Shown: positions 8,860-17,156 of the stretch, in pieces
Numbering within the stretch: the stretch's first letter is position 1
How the letters are laid out: every line of letters begins with the position of its first letter
Assembly: GCF_040706535.1 (NCBI RefSeq)
Contig: NZ_JAPDRJ010000001.1
Location: 2,108,001-2,172,000 of the forward strand
Direction: 5' to 3'
DNA from: Lentisalinibacter orientalis
GTDB lineage: Bacteria; Pseudomonadota; Gammaproteobacteria; Steroidobacterales; Woeseiaceae
Length of the DNA stretch: 64,000 nucleotides
The notes under the pieces: model-generated
Told to the model about the DNA's origin: nothing
Database searches by the model: none
The model's input: only the letters and a program-made list of their open reading frames with translations
Made by a program: the position numbers and the translations under genes

Positions 8860-9798
8860 ATGAGTCCCGCCACCACGGCCGGCAACCCGGCCCTCGCCGC
8901 TGCCCGCATCCCGCCGAGGATCGCCGACGCCATCCCCTGGCTGGCGGACTGGTTCGAGGCGGCGGATCTCTGCTACGGCCACGGCACCGATAATTCCCTG
9001 GACGAGGCCGCCTGGCTGGTGCTGGCGGTGGCCAGGGTCGACTTCGACGACCCGACCGCGCCGGAACGGCTGCTCGGCGACGCCGAACGCAAGCGCATCG
9101 CCGCGCTGGCCACGCGCCGGCGGGGCGAGCGGGTGCCGCTGGCCTACCTGCTCGGCGAGGCCTGGTTCGCCGGGCGGCGCTATTACGTGGACGAGAGCGT
9201 GCTGGTGCCGCGCTCGCCGCTGGCGGAGCTGATCCTGGAGTGCTTCGCCCCCTGGGTGCGGCCGGAGCAGGTGCGGCGCATCCTCGATATTGGCACCGGC
9301 AGCGGCTGCATCGCCTGCGCTCTGGCCCACGCGTTCCCGGACGCGCGGGTGGACGCGGTCGACGTGTCCCCCGACGCGCTCGCCGTCGCCCGCCGCAACG
9401 TCCGCGAGCACGGTCTCGGCGAGCGGGTGGAACTGCTCGAGGGCGACCTGTTCGCGCCGGTGGCCGGGCGGCGCTACGACCTCATCGTCAGCAACCCGCC
9501 CTACGTGGACGCCGAGGCCATGGCCGCCATGCCGGCGGAGTACCGCCGCGAGCCCGCCATCGGCCTGGCCGCGGGCGAGGACGGTCTGGCATCGGTGCGG
9601 ACTATCCTGAATAATGCGGGCGCATATCTCGCGCCGGACGGGGTGCTGGTGGTCGAGGTGGGGGACAGCCAGCAGGCGCTGGAGCGGGCGCGGCCGGATC
9701 TGCCGTTCGTCTGGCTCGAGTTCGAGCACGGCGGCAGCGGCGTCTTCCTGCTGACGGCCGGGGATCTGGAACGCGCCGGCGGCGCCACGACAACCTGA
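8860..9798 (+). CDS. prmB: Ribosomal protein uL3 glutamine methyltransferase
   Basis: 312 residues from the ATG at 8860 (MSPATTAG); the open frame extends further upstream, but family length (about 310) favours this start. SAM-binding motif LDIGTGSGCIACAL and the NPPY signature (about residue 212, SNPPYVDAEAM) mark a glutamine N5-methyltransferase. Position directly before aroC (7 bases apart), the usual gammaproteobacterial arrangement for prmB, and the N-terminal helical domain distinguish it from the release-factor enzyme PrmC. It methylates Gln150 of ribosomal protein L3 in E. coli. Confidence 0.92.
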   Translation: MSPATTAGNPALAAARIPPRIADAIPWLADWFEAADLCYGHGTDNSLDEAAWLVLAVARVDFDDPTAPERLLGDAERKRIAALATRRRGERVPLAYLLGEAWFAGRRYYVDESVLVPRSPLAELILECFAPWVRPEQVRRILDIGTGSGCIACALAHAFPDARVDAVDVSPDALAVARRNVREHGLGERVELLEGDLFAPVAGRRYDLIVSNPPYVDAEAMAAMPAEYRREPAIGLAAGEDGLASVRTILNNAGAYLAPDGVLVVEVGDSQQALERARPDLPFVWLEFEHGGSGVFLLTAGDLERAGGATTT

Positions 9799-9805
9799 GC
9801 GAAGC

Positions 9806-10909
9806 ATGTCCGGAAACACATTCGGCCGGCTATTCACGGTCACTACCTTCGGCGAGAGCCACGGCCCCGCGCTCGGCTGCGTGGTGGACGGCTGCCCGCC
9901 GGGCATGGCGCTCGCGGAGGCCGATATCCAGCGCGATCTCGAGCGCCGCCGTCCGGGCAAGAGCCGTCACGTGAGTCCCCGCCGCGAGCCGGACCAGGTA
10001 CAGATCCTCTCCGGCGTGTTCGAGGGGGTGACCACCGGCACGCCCATCGGCCTCCTGATCGAGAACACCGACCAGAAGTCGAAGGACTACTCCGAGATCA
10101 AGGAAAAGTTCCGCCCGGGCCACGCGGACTACACCTATCAGCAGAAATACGGCATCCGGGACTACCGGGGCGGCGGCCGGGCGTCTGCGCGGGAGACCAC
10201 CATGCGGGTGGCCGCCGGCGCCATCGCCCGGAAGTACCTCGCCGAACGGCTCGGCGTGGCCATCCACGGCTACGTCTCCCAGCTCGGCCCCCACGTGATC
10301 GAGGCGAAGGATCCGGCGGCGGCCGAGGATAATCCCTTCTTCTGTCCGGATCCCGACCGCGTGCCCGAGTTCGAGGCCTACATGGACGCGCTCAGGAAGG
10401 AGGGCAACTCCATCGGCGCGCGGGTGACCGTGCGCGCCAGCGGCGTGCCCGTCGGACTCGGCGAGCCCGTGTTCGACAAGCTGGAGGCGGACCTGGCTCA
10501 CGGTTTGATGAGCATAAACGCGGTAAAAGGGGTGGAATTCGGAGCGGGTTTCGCCGTGGTCGCACAGAAGGGCAGCGAGCACCGGGACGAGATCGACGCC
10601 GGCGGCTTCCTGAGCAACCGGGCCGGCGGCACGCTGGGGGGCATCTCCAGCGGCCAGGACATCCTGGTGAGCATCGCGCTGAAACCCACCTCCAGCATCC
10701 GCATCCCGGGCCGCACGGTCGACCGGAGCGGGGCGGAGACGGACATCGTGACCAAGGGCCGTCACGACCCCTGCGTGGGGCTGCGCGCCACGCCCATCGC
10801 CGAGGCGATGGTGGCGCTGGTGCTGATGGATCACTATCTGCGGCACCGCGGCCAGAACGCGGATGTGACAGATAATGCAGGAGGGCCTTCAGGCCCGATT
10901 GAGGAATAA
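9806..10909 (+). CDS. aroC: Chorismate synthase, C-terminal tail encoded by a REP repeat
   Basis: 367 residues. Converts 5-enolpyruvylshikimate-3-phosphate to chorismate with reduced FMN, the last shared step of aromatic biosynthesis. Signatures include GESHG at the start, RPGHAD and GGGRASARET. The last residues, after the normal family end, read AGGPSGPIEE and are encoded by a REP-like palindrome at 10877-10899, with the stop lying in the spacer between two inverted REPs. A short stretch near 10501-10545 uses A/T-rich codons unlike its surroundings. Probably co-transcribed with prmB. Confidence 0.97.
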   Translation: MSGNTFGRLFTVTTFGESHGPALGCVVDGCPPGMALAEADIQRDLERRRPGKSRHVSPRREPDQVQILSGVFEGVTTGTPIGLLIENTDQKSKDYSEIKEKFRPGHADYTYQQKYGIRDYRGGGRASARETTMRVAAGAIARKYLAERLGVAIHGYVSQLGPHVIEAKDPAAAEDNPFFCPDPDRVPEFEAYMDALRKEGNSIGARVTVRASGVPVGLGEPVFDKLEADLAHGLMSINAVKGVEFGAGFAVVAQKGSEHRDEIDAGGFLSNRAGGTLGGISSGQDILVSIALKPTSSIRIPGRTVDRSGAETDIVTKGRHDPCVGLRATPIAEAMVALVLMDHYLRHRGQNADVTDNAGGPSGPIEE

Positions 10910-10935
10910 TGAATCGGGCCTGAAGGCCCTCCTAC
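10877..10935. repeat. Inverted REP pair at the aroC-asd junction
   Basis: Two 23-bp REP-like units in inverted orientation (10877-10899 and 10913-10935) around a 13-base spacer. Each has a GTAG/GCAG-type head, GAG and the palindrome GGGCCTTCAGGCCC. The left unit and the spacer encode the AroC tail and stop. The whole can fold as one long hairpin at the aroC mRNA end. The pair at 49120 has a similar spacer (AATAATGA). Confidence 0.85.
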
Positions 10936-10970
10936 ATGCATTAGAGACGTAAGGAGATAGACGAAAACCC

Positions 10971-11993
10971 ATGTCGAATACGTATGACGTCGCAGTCGTC
11001 GGGGCCACCGGCCTCGTGGGCGAAACCATGATCGGGATCCTGGAGAGCCGGGGCTTCCCGGTGGGGCGGCTGTATCCGCTCGCCAGTGCCCGTTCGGTCG
11101 GCCGCACGGTGACCTTCCGCGGCGAGGAGGTCGACGTGGAGGATCTCGCCGAGTTCGATTTCTCCCGGGCGCAGATCGCGCTGTTCTCCGCCGGCGGCTC
11201 CGTCTCGGAGGTACACGCGCCGCGGGCCTGGGATTCCGGCTGCGTCGTGGTCGACAACACCTCTTTCTTCCGCTACGACGACGACATCCCGCTGGTGGTG
11301 GCGGAGGTGAACCCCGAGGCCATCGCCGGCTACACCACCCGTGGCATCATCGCCAATCCCAACTGCTCCACCATGCAGATGCTGGTGGCGCTGAAGCCCA
11401 TCCACGACCGCGCCCGCATCCTGCGCATCAATGTCGCCACCTACCAGGCGGTCTCCGGCGCCGGGCGCAGCGCCGTCGAGAAGCTGGCGAAGGACTCCGC
11501 GGCCATGCTGGGCGGCAATCCGCCGGACGAGGAGGGGCCGGAGAAGCGGGTGGCGTTCAACGCCGTGCCTCACATCGACGTCTTCCTGGATAACGGCTAC
11601 ACCAAGGAAGAGATGAAGATGGTGTGGGAGACCCGCAAGATTTTCGACGACGACACCATCGAGGTGAACCCCACGGCGGTGCGGGTGCCGGTGTTCTACG
11701 GCCATTCCGAGGCCGTGCACATCGAGACCGAGGTGAAGCTGAGCGCGGACGACGTGCGCTCGCTGCTGGTGGATGCGCCCGGGGTGAAGGTGATCGACGG
11801 CCACGAGGCCGGGGCCTATCCCACGGCCGTTACCGAGGGCGCGGGCACCGACGAGGTCTACGTCGGCCGCATCCGCGAGGACATCAGTCACCCGTCCGGC
11901 ATCGACCTGTGGGTGGTGTCGGATAACGTACGTAAGGGCGCGGCTCTAAATAGCGTGCAAATAGCTGAAATATTGGTCAAAAATTATTTATAG
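10971..11993 (+). CDS. asd: Aspartate-semialdehyde dehydrogenase
   Basis: 340 residues. Reduces aspartyl phosphate to aspartate semialdehyde for lysine, diaminopimelate, threonine and methionine synthesis. GATGLVG binds NADPH; the catalytic cysteine is Cys132 in ANPNCST. Good Shine-Dalgarno AAGGAG before ATG 10971. The last 15 or so codons become strikingly A/T-rich; they contain a good sigma70-type promoter pointing into fimV. The order asd-fimV-truA is conserved in related gammaproteobacteria. Confidence 0.97.
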   Translation: MSNTYDVAVVGATGLVGETMIGILESRGFPVGRLYPLASARSVGRTVTFRGEEVDVEDLAEFDFSRAQIALFSAGGSVSEVHAPRAWDSGCVVVDNTSFFRYDDDIPLVVAEVNPEAIAGYTTRGIIANPNCSTMQMLVALKPIHDRARILRINVATYQAVSGAGRSAVEKLAKDSAAMLGGNPPDEEGPEKRVAFNAVPHIDVFLDNGYTKEEMKMVWETRKIFDDDTIEVNPTAVRVPVFYGHSEAVHIETEVKLSADDVRSLLVDAPGVKVIDGHEAGAYPTAVTEGAGTDEVYVGRIREDISHPSGIDLWVVSDNVRKGAALNSVQIAEILVKNYL

Positions 11994-12001
11994 GCTATAG
12001 T
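11973..12001 (+). promoter_or_regulatory. Predicted sigma70 promoter for fimV inside asd 3' end
   Basis: TTGGTC (11973-11978) and TATAGT (11996-12001) with an exact 17-base spacer; expected start of transcription about 12008. The -35 box lies within asd coding sequence and the -10 box just past its stop. Confidence 0.6.
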
Positions 12002-12035
12002 TGGCCACGGATTAATGTTAAACGAGCTTGCTAAT

Positions 12036-12080
12036 CTGACCCCGCAGCCTGCCCGCGTCGCACGGCTGCGGGTCAGTTTT
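12036..12080 (+). terminator. Strong hairpin plus T run between asd and fimV (terminator or attenuator)
   Basis: Arms 12036-12049 and 12063-12076 (CTGACCCGCAGCC-type, 13-14 bp, one bulged base) followed by TTTT at 12077-12080. It would end asd transcripts, but it lies downstream of the predicted fimV promoter and right before the fimV start, so it must be passed or prevented for fimV expression. Confidence 0.75.
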
Positions 12081-15000
12081 ATGAGCCGGAGAAGACTTAT
12101 GCTCGGAAGACTCGCTGGCGCCACGCTGATTCTGCTCCTGGCGTGGTCGGGGACGGCTCAGGCCCTGGGCCTCGGGGACATCAGGCTCGAGTCGGCGCTG
12201 AACGAGCCTTTCCGGGCCGAGATCGAACTCCTGTCGGTGACGCCGGAAGAACTCGAGGGCCTCACCGTCCAGCTGGCGGCGACCGACACTTTCCGGCGCT
12301 ACGGCATCGACCGTCCGCCGTTCCTGAGCGGATTCCGGTTCGATGTCCGGCGGCTGCCGGGCGACCGGGGCGTGGTCCGCATTACCTCCAGCGAGCCGGT
12401 CACCGAGCCCTTCGTGACCTTCCTGGCCGAAGCGGTCTGGCCGCGGGGGCGTCTGCTGCGCGAGTACACCGTGCTGCTGGACCCGCCGACCTTCGCGAGC
12501 GAGGAGTCGACGGAGCAGGCGGCCCCCGTGCGGGCGCCGGCAGCGCCGGCGCAGCGCAGTGCGGATGCGGGCAGCATCCGCCGTGCACCGGAGCCCCGGC
12601 AGACCTCGCCCGGGCTGGATGCCGGCGACACCTACCGGGTGCCGCGCAACGAGACGCTGTGGGGCATCGCCCAGCGTGTGCGGCCGAGCGGCCTGACCAT
12701 TAACCAGGTCATGGTGGCGTTGTACGAGAACAACCCCGAGGCTTTCGACGGCAACATCAACCGACTGCGTGAGGGCGCCGTCCTGCGCATCCCGTCCGAG
12801 GATGCGATGTACGGCATCAACCGCTCCGAGGCGGTGGCCGAGGTCAGCCGGCAGAACCAGGCCTGGCAGGGCGGCGAGTCCGGCAGCCTGCGCCTGGTAC
12901 CCCCCGACGAGGCGCCGGCGACGGCGGCCGCACCGACGCCGGGCTCGGGCGCCGGGACGAGCGGTACCGCGGCCGGCACCAGTGCGGCGGAGGCCGAGCG
13001 GCTGCGCCGGCTCGAGTCGGAGCTGGCCGAGCGCGAGCGCCTGCTCGCCATCAAGGACCAGGAACTCGCCCGGCTGCGCGAGCAGCTGGCGAGCCGTGAA
13101 GACGCCGCGGAGACGCCGCCGGCGGCGGCCGGGGACGAAGCAGTTACGGCAGCGCCGGGCGTCGATCTGGAGGCCGAGGGCGAAGCGGCTGCGGATGCGG
13201 GCGGCGACGAGATCTTCGCCGAGGACGAGCCCGAGGCCGAGTCCGATCTCGAGGCTGAGCCCGGCACCGGTGCGCAAGCCGACGAGACGGCGGCGGAGGC
13301 CGAGCAGCCGGCGGCACGGGAACCGGCCCCCGCCCGCACGACGCCGGCCGTCGTAACGACCGGGCGCGAGGACGAGGGCGGCATCATGGGGCTGCTGGGC
13401 GGTCTGCTCGGCAGCATCTGGACCTACGTGGGCCTGGGCGTCGTCGTCATCGCCCTGCTGCTGCTCGTGCTCGCGCGGCGCCGCGGCGGCGAGGTCGAGG
13501 ACAGCACGGGCACCTGGGAGGCGCTGGACGACGACTTCGAGGACGACGAGGAGCGCGAGGCCACCGAGCGCCTTCGCGCGCTCGCGAGCGACGACGACTC
13601 CATCCTGGTGGTGGAGAAAGAGGAAACCTCCGGCACCGGCGCCGCAGCGGCGTTAGCAGGCGCAGGCGCAGGCGCCGCGGCAGCGGCGGCGGGCGCGGCG
13701 GCGAGGGCCGACGAGCAGCCGGATACCGGTGCGAGCGGCTCCTATTCGCTGGAGGACACCTTCAGCAGCGAGACCGCGATCAACCTGGATCAGTCCGACC
13801 CGCTGGCCGAGGCCGACTTCCACATGGCTTACGGGCTGTACGACCAGGCGGCGGACCTGATGCGAAACGCCATCGCGGCGGACCCGGACCGCACCGATCT
13901 GAAGGCCAAGCTGGCCGAGGTGTACTTCGTCTGGGGCAACAAGGACGCATTCGTGGACGCGGCCGAGAACCTGCACGACGCCCTGGGTGGCGCGGCCGGC
14001 GAGAAGGACTCCGACTGGGACAAGATCGTGATCATGGGGCAGCAGATCGCGCCGGACCACGAGCTGTTCGCGGGCGCCGCGGCGGCCGGCGGCGGCGACG
14101 TCGACCTGTCCTTCGACGAGGAGAGCGGCGTCGGCACGCTGGACGTGGACTTCGGCGCCGACGAGGAAGGCGGTGTCGATCTGGCCTTCGGCGACGAGGA
14201 CAGCGGCGAGGCCGACCTGGAGGGAACCTCGGGCGGCCTGGATTTCGTGCTCGACGAGACCGGCGAGCGCACCGGCACCAACGAGATGCTGCTGGACCCG
14301 GCGGACCTCGCCGAGACGGGTGAGTATGGCCAGTACGAGGCTTCGGACGACAGCCTCGGCGGCGAGGAACCCACCCAGGAATCGCCGACGCTGGAGACTC
14401 CGTACGAGGAGGACACCCAGGAGTCGCCCACCCTGGAGACGCCGTTCGAGGAAGAGGACACCCGGGAATCGCCGACGGTGGAGACGCCGGCCGGTGCGGC
14501 TGCCGACGCGGACGACGAGGTTACCCAGGAGACCCCGACCATCGAGACCTGGGGCTTGGGAGAGGGCCTGGGCGAGGACGAGACCACCGAGCTGCCGGCA
14601 GCCAGCGAGGAAGAGCAGCGCCGCTCCGAGCAGACGGCCGAGATCGACCTGGACGACCTCGGCCTGGATCTGGACGGGCTCGAGGAGTCCGGCGAGCGTT
14701 CGGCCACCGTGCTGCAGTTCCAGGAGGACGTCGGCGAGTCCGACGACGACCTGCTGGACCGTACCGGCGAGACCCAGGTGCTGGGCGACGACGACGCGAC
14801 GATGCTCGCGCCGGGTGCCGCCGGCGCCGACGAGCCCGTGGGCCGCGGCGACCGGGGCGACGAGCCCGGCGACGACGACGCGACCACCCTGGCGCCCGCG
14901 GCGGACAGGGACTTCGCCGAGACCGAGGCGCTGGACGAGCGCGACGATGACGACGACACCGGCGCCACGGGCCGCATGCCCCGCCTGGGCGGAGAAGACG

Positions 15001-15407
15001 TGGACGTCGACCTGGACGATCTGACGGCCGCCATCAGGCAGGGCGACCTCGGCGACCTCGAGACGCCGCGGGACGAGGACGACACCGTCGAGCAGCCCAC
15101 CTCGACGGATGCCACGGGCCGCTTCAGCAGCGAGGTGTTCGACGACGACGAGCTGGACTCCATCCTCGACCTCGACGTGGGCGAGGACCTCTCCGACGAG
15201 GACGATGCACCCACCGAGACGGGCATGCAGGAGACCGGCGAGGGCCGCACCCAGACCGAGGTGGGAACCAAGCTGGACCTGGCGCGGGCCTACGTGGACA
15301 TGGGCGACCCGGAGGGTGCGCGCAGCATCCTGCAGGAGGTGCTCGAGGAGGGCGACGAGGGCCAGCGCCAGGAGGCCAACCGGCTGCTGGACGCGCTGCC
15401 CGACTGA
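12081..15407 (+). CDS. fimV: FimV/HubP family polar pilus-assembly protein
   Basis: About 1,108 residues from ATG 12081; ATG 12099 (MLGRLAG) is an equally good start and has GGAG 8 bases upstream. Signal peptide ends at AQA, followed by LGLGDIRLESALNEPFRAEIEL, the FimV N-terminal domain. LysM (about residues 180-235), a coiled coil (ESELAERERLLAIKDQEL), one membrane helix (about 440-465) and a very acidic cytoplasmic half of about 640 residues with TPR-like segments follow. Four near repeats of ESPTLETP-type sequence lie at 14355-14550. The conserved FimV C-terminal TPR motif ends the protein. It organises the pole and type IV pilus/type II secretion machinery. truA begins immediately after the stop. 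Confidence 0.93.
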   Translation: MSRRRLMLGRLAGATLILLLAWSGTAQALGLGDIRLESALNEPFRAEIELLSVTPEELEGLTVQLAATDTFRRYGIDRPPFLSGFRFDVRRLPGDRGVVRITSSEPVTEPFVTFLAEAVWPRGRLLREYTVLLDPPTFASEESTEQAAPVRAPAAPAQRSADAGSIRRAPEPRQTSPGLDAGDTYRVPRNETLWGIAQRVRPSGLTINQVMVALYENNPEAFDGNINRLREGAVLRIPSEDAMYGINRSEAVAEVSRQNQAWQGGESGSLRLVPPDEAPATAAAPTPGSGAGTSGTAAGTSAAEAERLRRLESELAERERLLAIKDQELARLREQLASREDAAETPPAAAGDEAVTAAPGVDLEAEGEAAADAGGDEIFAEDEPEAESDLEAEPGTGAQADETAAEAEQPAAREPAPARTTPAVVTTGREDEGGIMGLLGGLLGSIWTYVGLGVVVIALLLLVLARRRGGEVEDSTGTWEALDDDFEDDEEREATERLRALASDDDSILVVEKEETSGTGAAAALAGAGAGAAAAAAGAAARADEQPDTGASGSYSLEDTFSSETAINLDQSDPLAEADFHMAYGLYDQAADLMRNAIAADPDRTDLKAKLAEVYFVWGNKDAFVDAAENLHDALGGAAGEKDSDWDKIVIMGQQIAPDHELFAGAAAAGGGDVDLSFDEESGVGTLDVDFGADEEGGVDLAFGDEDSGEADLEGTSGGLDFVLDETGERTGTNEMLLDPADLAETGEYGQYEASDDSLGGEEPTQESPTLETPYEEDTQESPTLETPFEEEDTRESPTVETPAGAAADADDEVTQETPTIETWGLGEGLGEDETTELPAASEEEQRRSEQTAEIDLDDLGLDLDGLEESGERSATVLQFQEDVGESDDDLLDRTGETQVLGDDDATMLAPGAAGADEPVGRGDRGDEPGDDDATTLAPAADRDFAETEALDERDDDDDTGATGRMPRLGGEDVDVDLDDLTAAIRQGDLGDLETPRDEDDTVEQPTSTDATGRFSSEVFDDDELDSILDLDVGEDLSDEDDAPTETGMQETGEGRTQTEVGTKLDLARAYVDMGDPEGARSILQEVLEEGDEGQRQEANRLLDALPD

Positions 15408-16241
15408 GTGGCCGACCGGGACCGCCCGGCCGACGGCTTGGCCGACCGAGTGGCCATGGGCGTCGAGTACGACGGCACCGCGTTCCAGGGCTGGCAGCGC
15501 CAGTCCCACGGCCGCGCCATCCAGAACGCCTTCGAGGCCGCCCTGTCGGCAGTGGCCGACGGGCCCGTGGAGGCGGTGTGCGCCGGGCGTACCGACTCGG
15601 GCGTGCACGCCACCGGCCAGGTGATCCACTTCGACCCGCCGGTGCGGCGCCGGCTGCGCAGCTGGCTGCTGGGCACCAACAGCAACCTGCCGGCCGACGT
15701 CAGCGTGAGCTGGGCGCATGCCGTCAGCCCCGACTTCCACGCCCGTTACTCGGCCGTGTCGCGCAGCTACCGCTATCTCATACTGAACCGGCCCGTGCGC
15801 TCGGCGCTGCACCGCCACCGGGCGTGCTGGGTGCACCAGCCCCTGGACGAGGGGCGCATGGGCGAGGCGGCACGCCATCTCGTCGGCGAGCACGATTTCT
15901 CCGCCTTCCGTGCCGCCGGCTGCCAGTCCCGCTCGCCGATGCGCAACGTTACCGCCATCACGGTGTCCCGGCAGGGCGAGTGGGTCGCCATCGACGTGAG
16001 CGCGAATGCGTTCCTGCAGCACATGGTCCGCAACATCGCCGGTTTGCTGATCACGGTGGGGCGGGGCGAGCGGGAGCCGGACTGGGCGGCGGAGCTGCTG
16101 GCCGGCAGGGACCGCACCGCCGGCGCCTTCGCCGCGCCCGCGGCGGGCCTGACGCTCGTCGCCGTGGATTATCCGCAGGAGTTCGGCCTGCCCGACGGCC
16201 GTGATTTCGCGGGCCTGCCGGCAGGGCTGCCGCGGGTCTGA
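15408..16241 (+). CDS. truA: tRNA pseudouridine(38-40) synthase
   Basis: 277 residues from a GTG directly after the fimV stop; ATG 15456 is too far into the conserved fold (GVEYDGTAFQGWQ) to be favoured. Catalytic Asp63 lies in AGRTDSGVHATGQ. It converts uridines 38-40 of the tRNA anticodon arm to pseudouridine. Position after fimV is conserved; in many relatives trpF follows, but here accD comes next. Confidence 0.96.
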   Translation: MADRDRPADGLADRVAMGVEYDGTAFQGWQRQSHGRAIQNAFEAALSAVADGPVEAVCAGRTDSGVHATGQVIHFDPPVRRRLRSWLLGTNSNLPADVSVSWAHAVSPDFHARYSAVSRSYRYLILNRPVRSALHRHRACWVHQPLDEGRMGEAARHLVGEHDFSAFRAAGCQSRSPMRNVTAITVSRQGEWVAIDVSANAFLQHMVRNIAGLLITVGRGEREPDWAAELLAGRDRTAGAFAAPAAGLTLVAVDYPQEFGLPDGRDFAGLPAGLPRV

Positions 16242-16272
16242 CAGGGACAGGACGAGGGGGTATCATCGCCGC

Positions 16273-17139
16273 ATGAGCTGGTTCTCGAAAATCATGCCGT
16301 CCCGCATCAGCACCGAGGGACGCACCCGTTCGGTGCCGCGGGGCATCTGGATCAAGTGCCAGGCCTGCGACGCGCAGCTCTACCGCGCCGAGGTGGAGCG
16401 CAGCCTGCACGTCTGCCCGAAGTGCGACTACCACATGCGCATCGGCGCGCGGCAGCGGCTGGAGTCGTTCCTGGACAAAGACTCCATCAACGAGCTGGAC
16501 GCGGGAATACAGCCCCGCGACCCGCTGAAGTTCCGCGACAGCAAGCGCTATCGGGACCGCCTGTCCCAGGCCCAGAAGCAGACCGGCGAGAAGGACGCGC
16601 TGGTCACCGTCACCGGGGCGCTGCACAGCCGCCCGGTGGTGTGCTCCGCGTTCGAATTCAGCTTCATGGGCGGCTCCATGGGCTCGGTGGTCGGCGAACG
16701 CTTCGCCCGCGCCGCGGAGCATGCGCGCGAGACCAGCATGCCGCTGATCAATTTCTCGGCCAGCGGCGGGGCACGCATGCAGGAGGCGCTGTTCTCGCTC
16801 ATGCAGATGGCCAAGACCAGCGCCGCGCTGGCGGCACTGGCACGAGCCAGAGTGCCGTTCGTCTCCGTCATGACCGACCCCACCACCGGCGGCGTCTCCG
16901 CCAGCCTGGCGATGCTCGGCGACGTCAACATCGCCGAGCCGCGCGCGCTGATCGGTTTCGCCGGCCCGCGGGTCATCGAGCAGACGGTGCGCCAGACGCT
17001 GCCGGAGGGCTTCCAGCGCAGCGAGTTCCTGCTCGATCACGGCGCGCTGGACATGATCGTCGACCGGCGGCAGATGCGCGACACCATCGCCGACGTCATC
17101 GCCATGCTGGAGCGCCGCCCCTCGCCGCTGCCGGCCTGA
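16273..17139 (+). CDS. accD: Acetyl-CoA carboxylase carboxyltransferase subunit beta
   Basis: 288 residues beginning MSWFSKIMPSRI, the usual AccD start. A four-cysteine zinc ribbon (CQAC...CPKC, about residues 30-55) precedes the crotonase-like carboxyltransferase fold with GGSMGSVVGE and SGGARMQEA. With AccA it transfers carboxyl from biotin to acetyl-CoA, the first step of fatty acid synthesis. folC follows about 17 bases later, as in many gammaproteobacteria. Confidence 0.97.
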   Translation: MSWFSKIMPSRISTEGRTRSVPRGIWIKCQACDAQLYRAEVERSLHVCPKCDYHMRIGARQRLESFLDKDSINELDAGIQPRDPLKFRDSKRYRDRLSQAQKQTGEKDALVTVTGALHSRPVVCSAFEFSFMGGSMGSVVGERFARAAEHARETSMPLINFSASGGARMQEALFSLMQMAKTSAALAALARARVPFVSVMTDPTTGGVSASLAMLGDVNIAEPRALIGFAGPRVIEQTVRQTLPEGFQRSEFLLDHGALDMIVDRRQMRDTIADVIAMLERRPSPLPA

Positions 17140-17156
17140 GTCTGGTTCGCGCCCGC

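Noticed and set aside
12015..12080. Earlier ATG for fimV at 12015
   Set aside because: It would place the terminator hairpin in the coding region and give a long non-conserved leader before the signal peptide.
16356..17156. Upstream extension of folC through accD
   Set aside because: It reads accD in another frame; FolC similarity starts after 17157.
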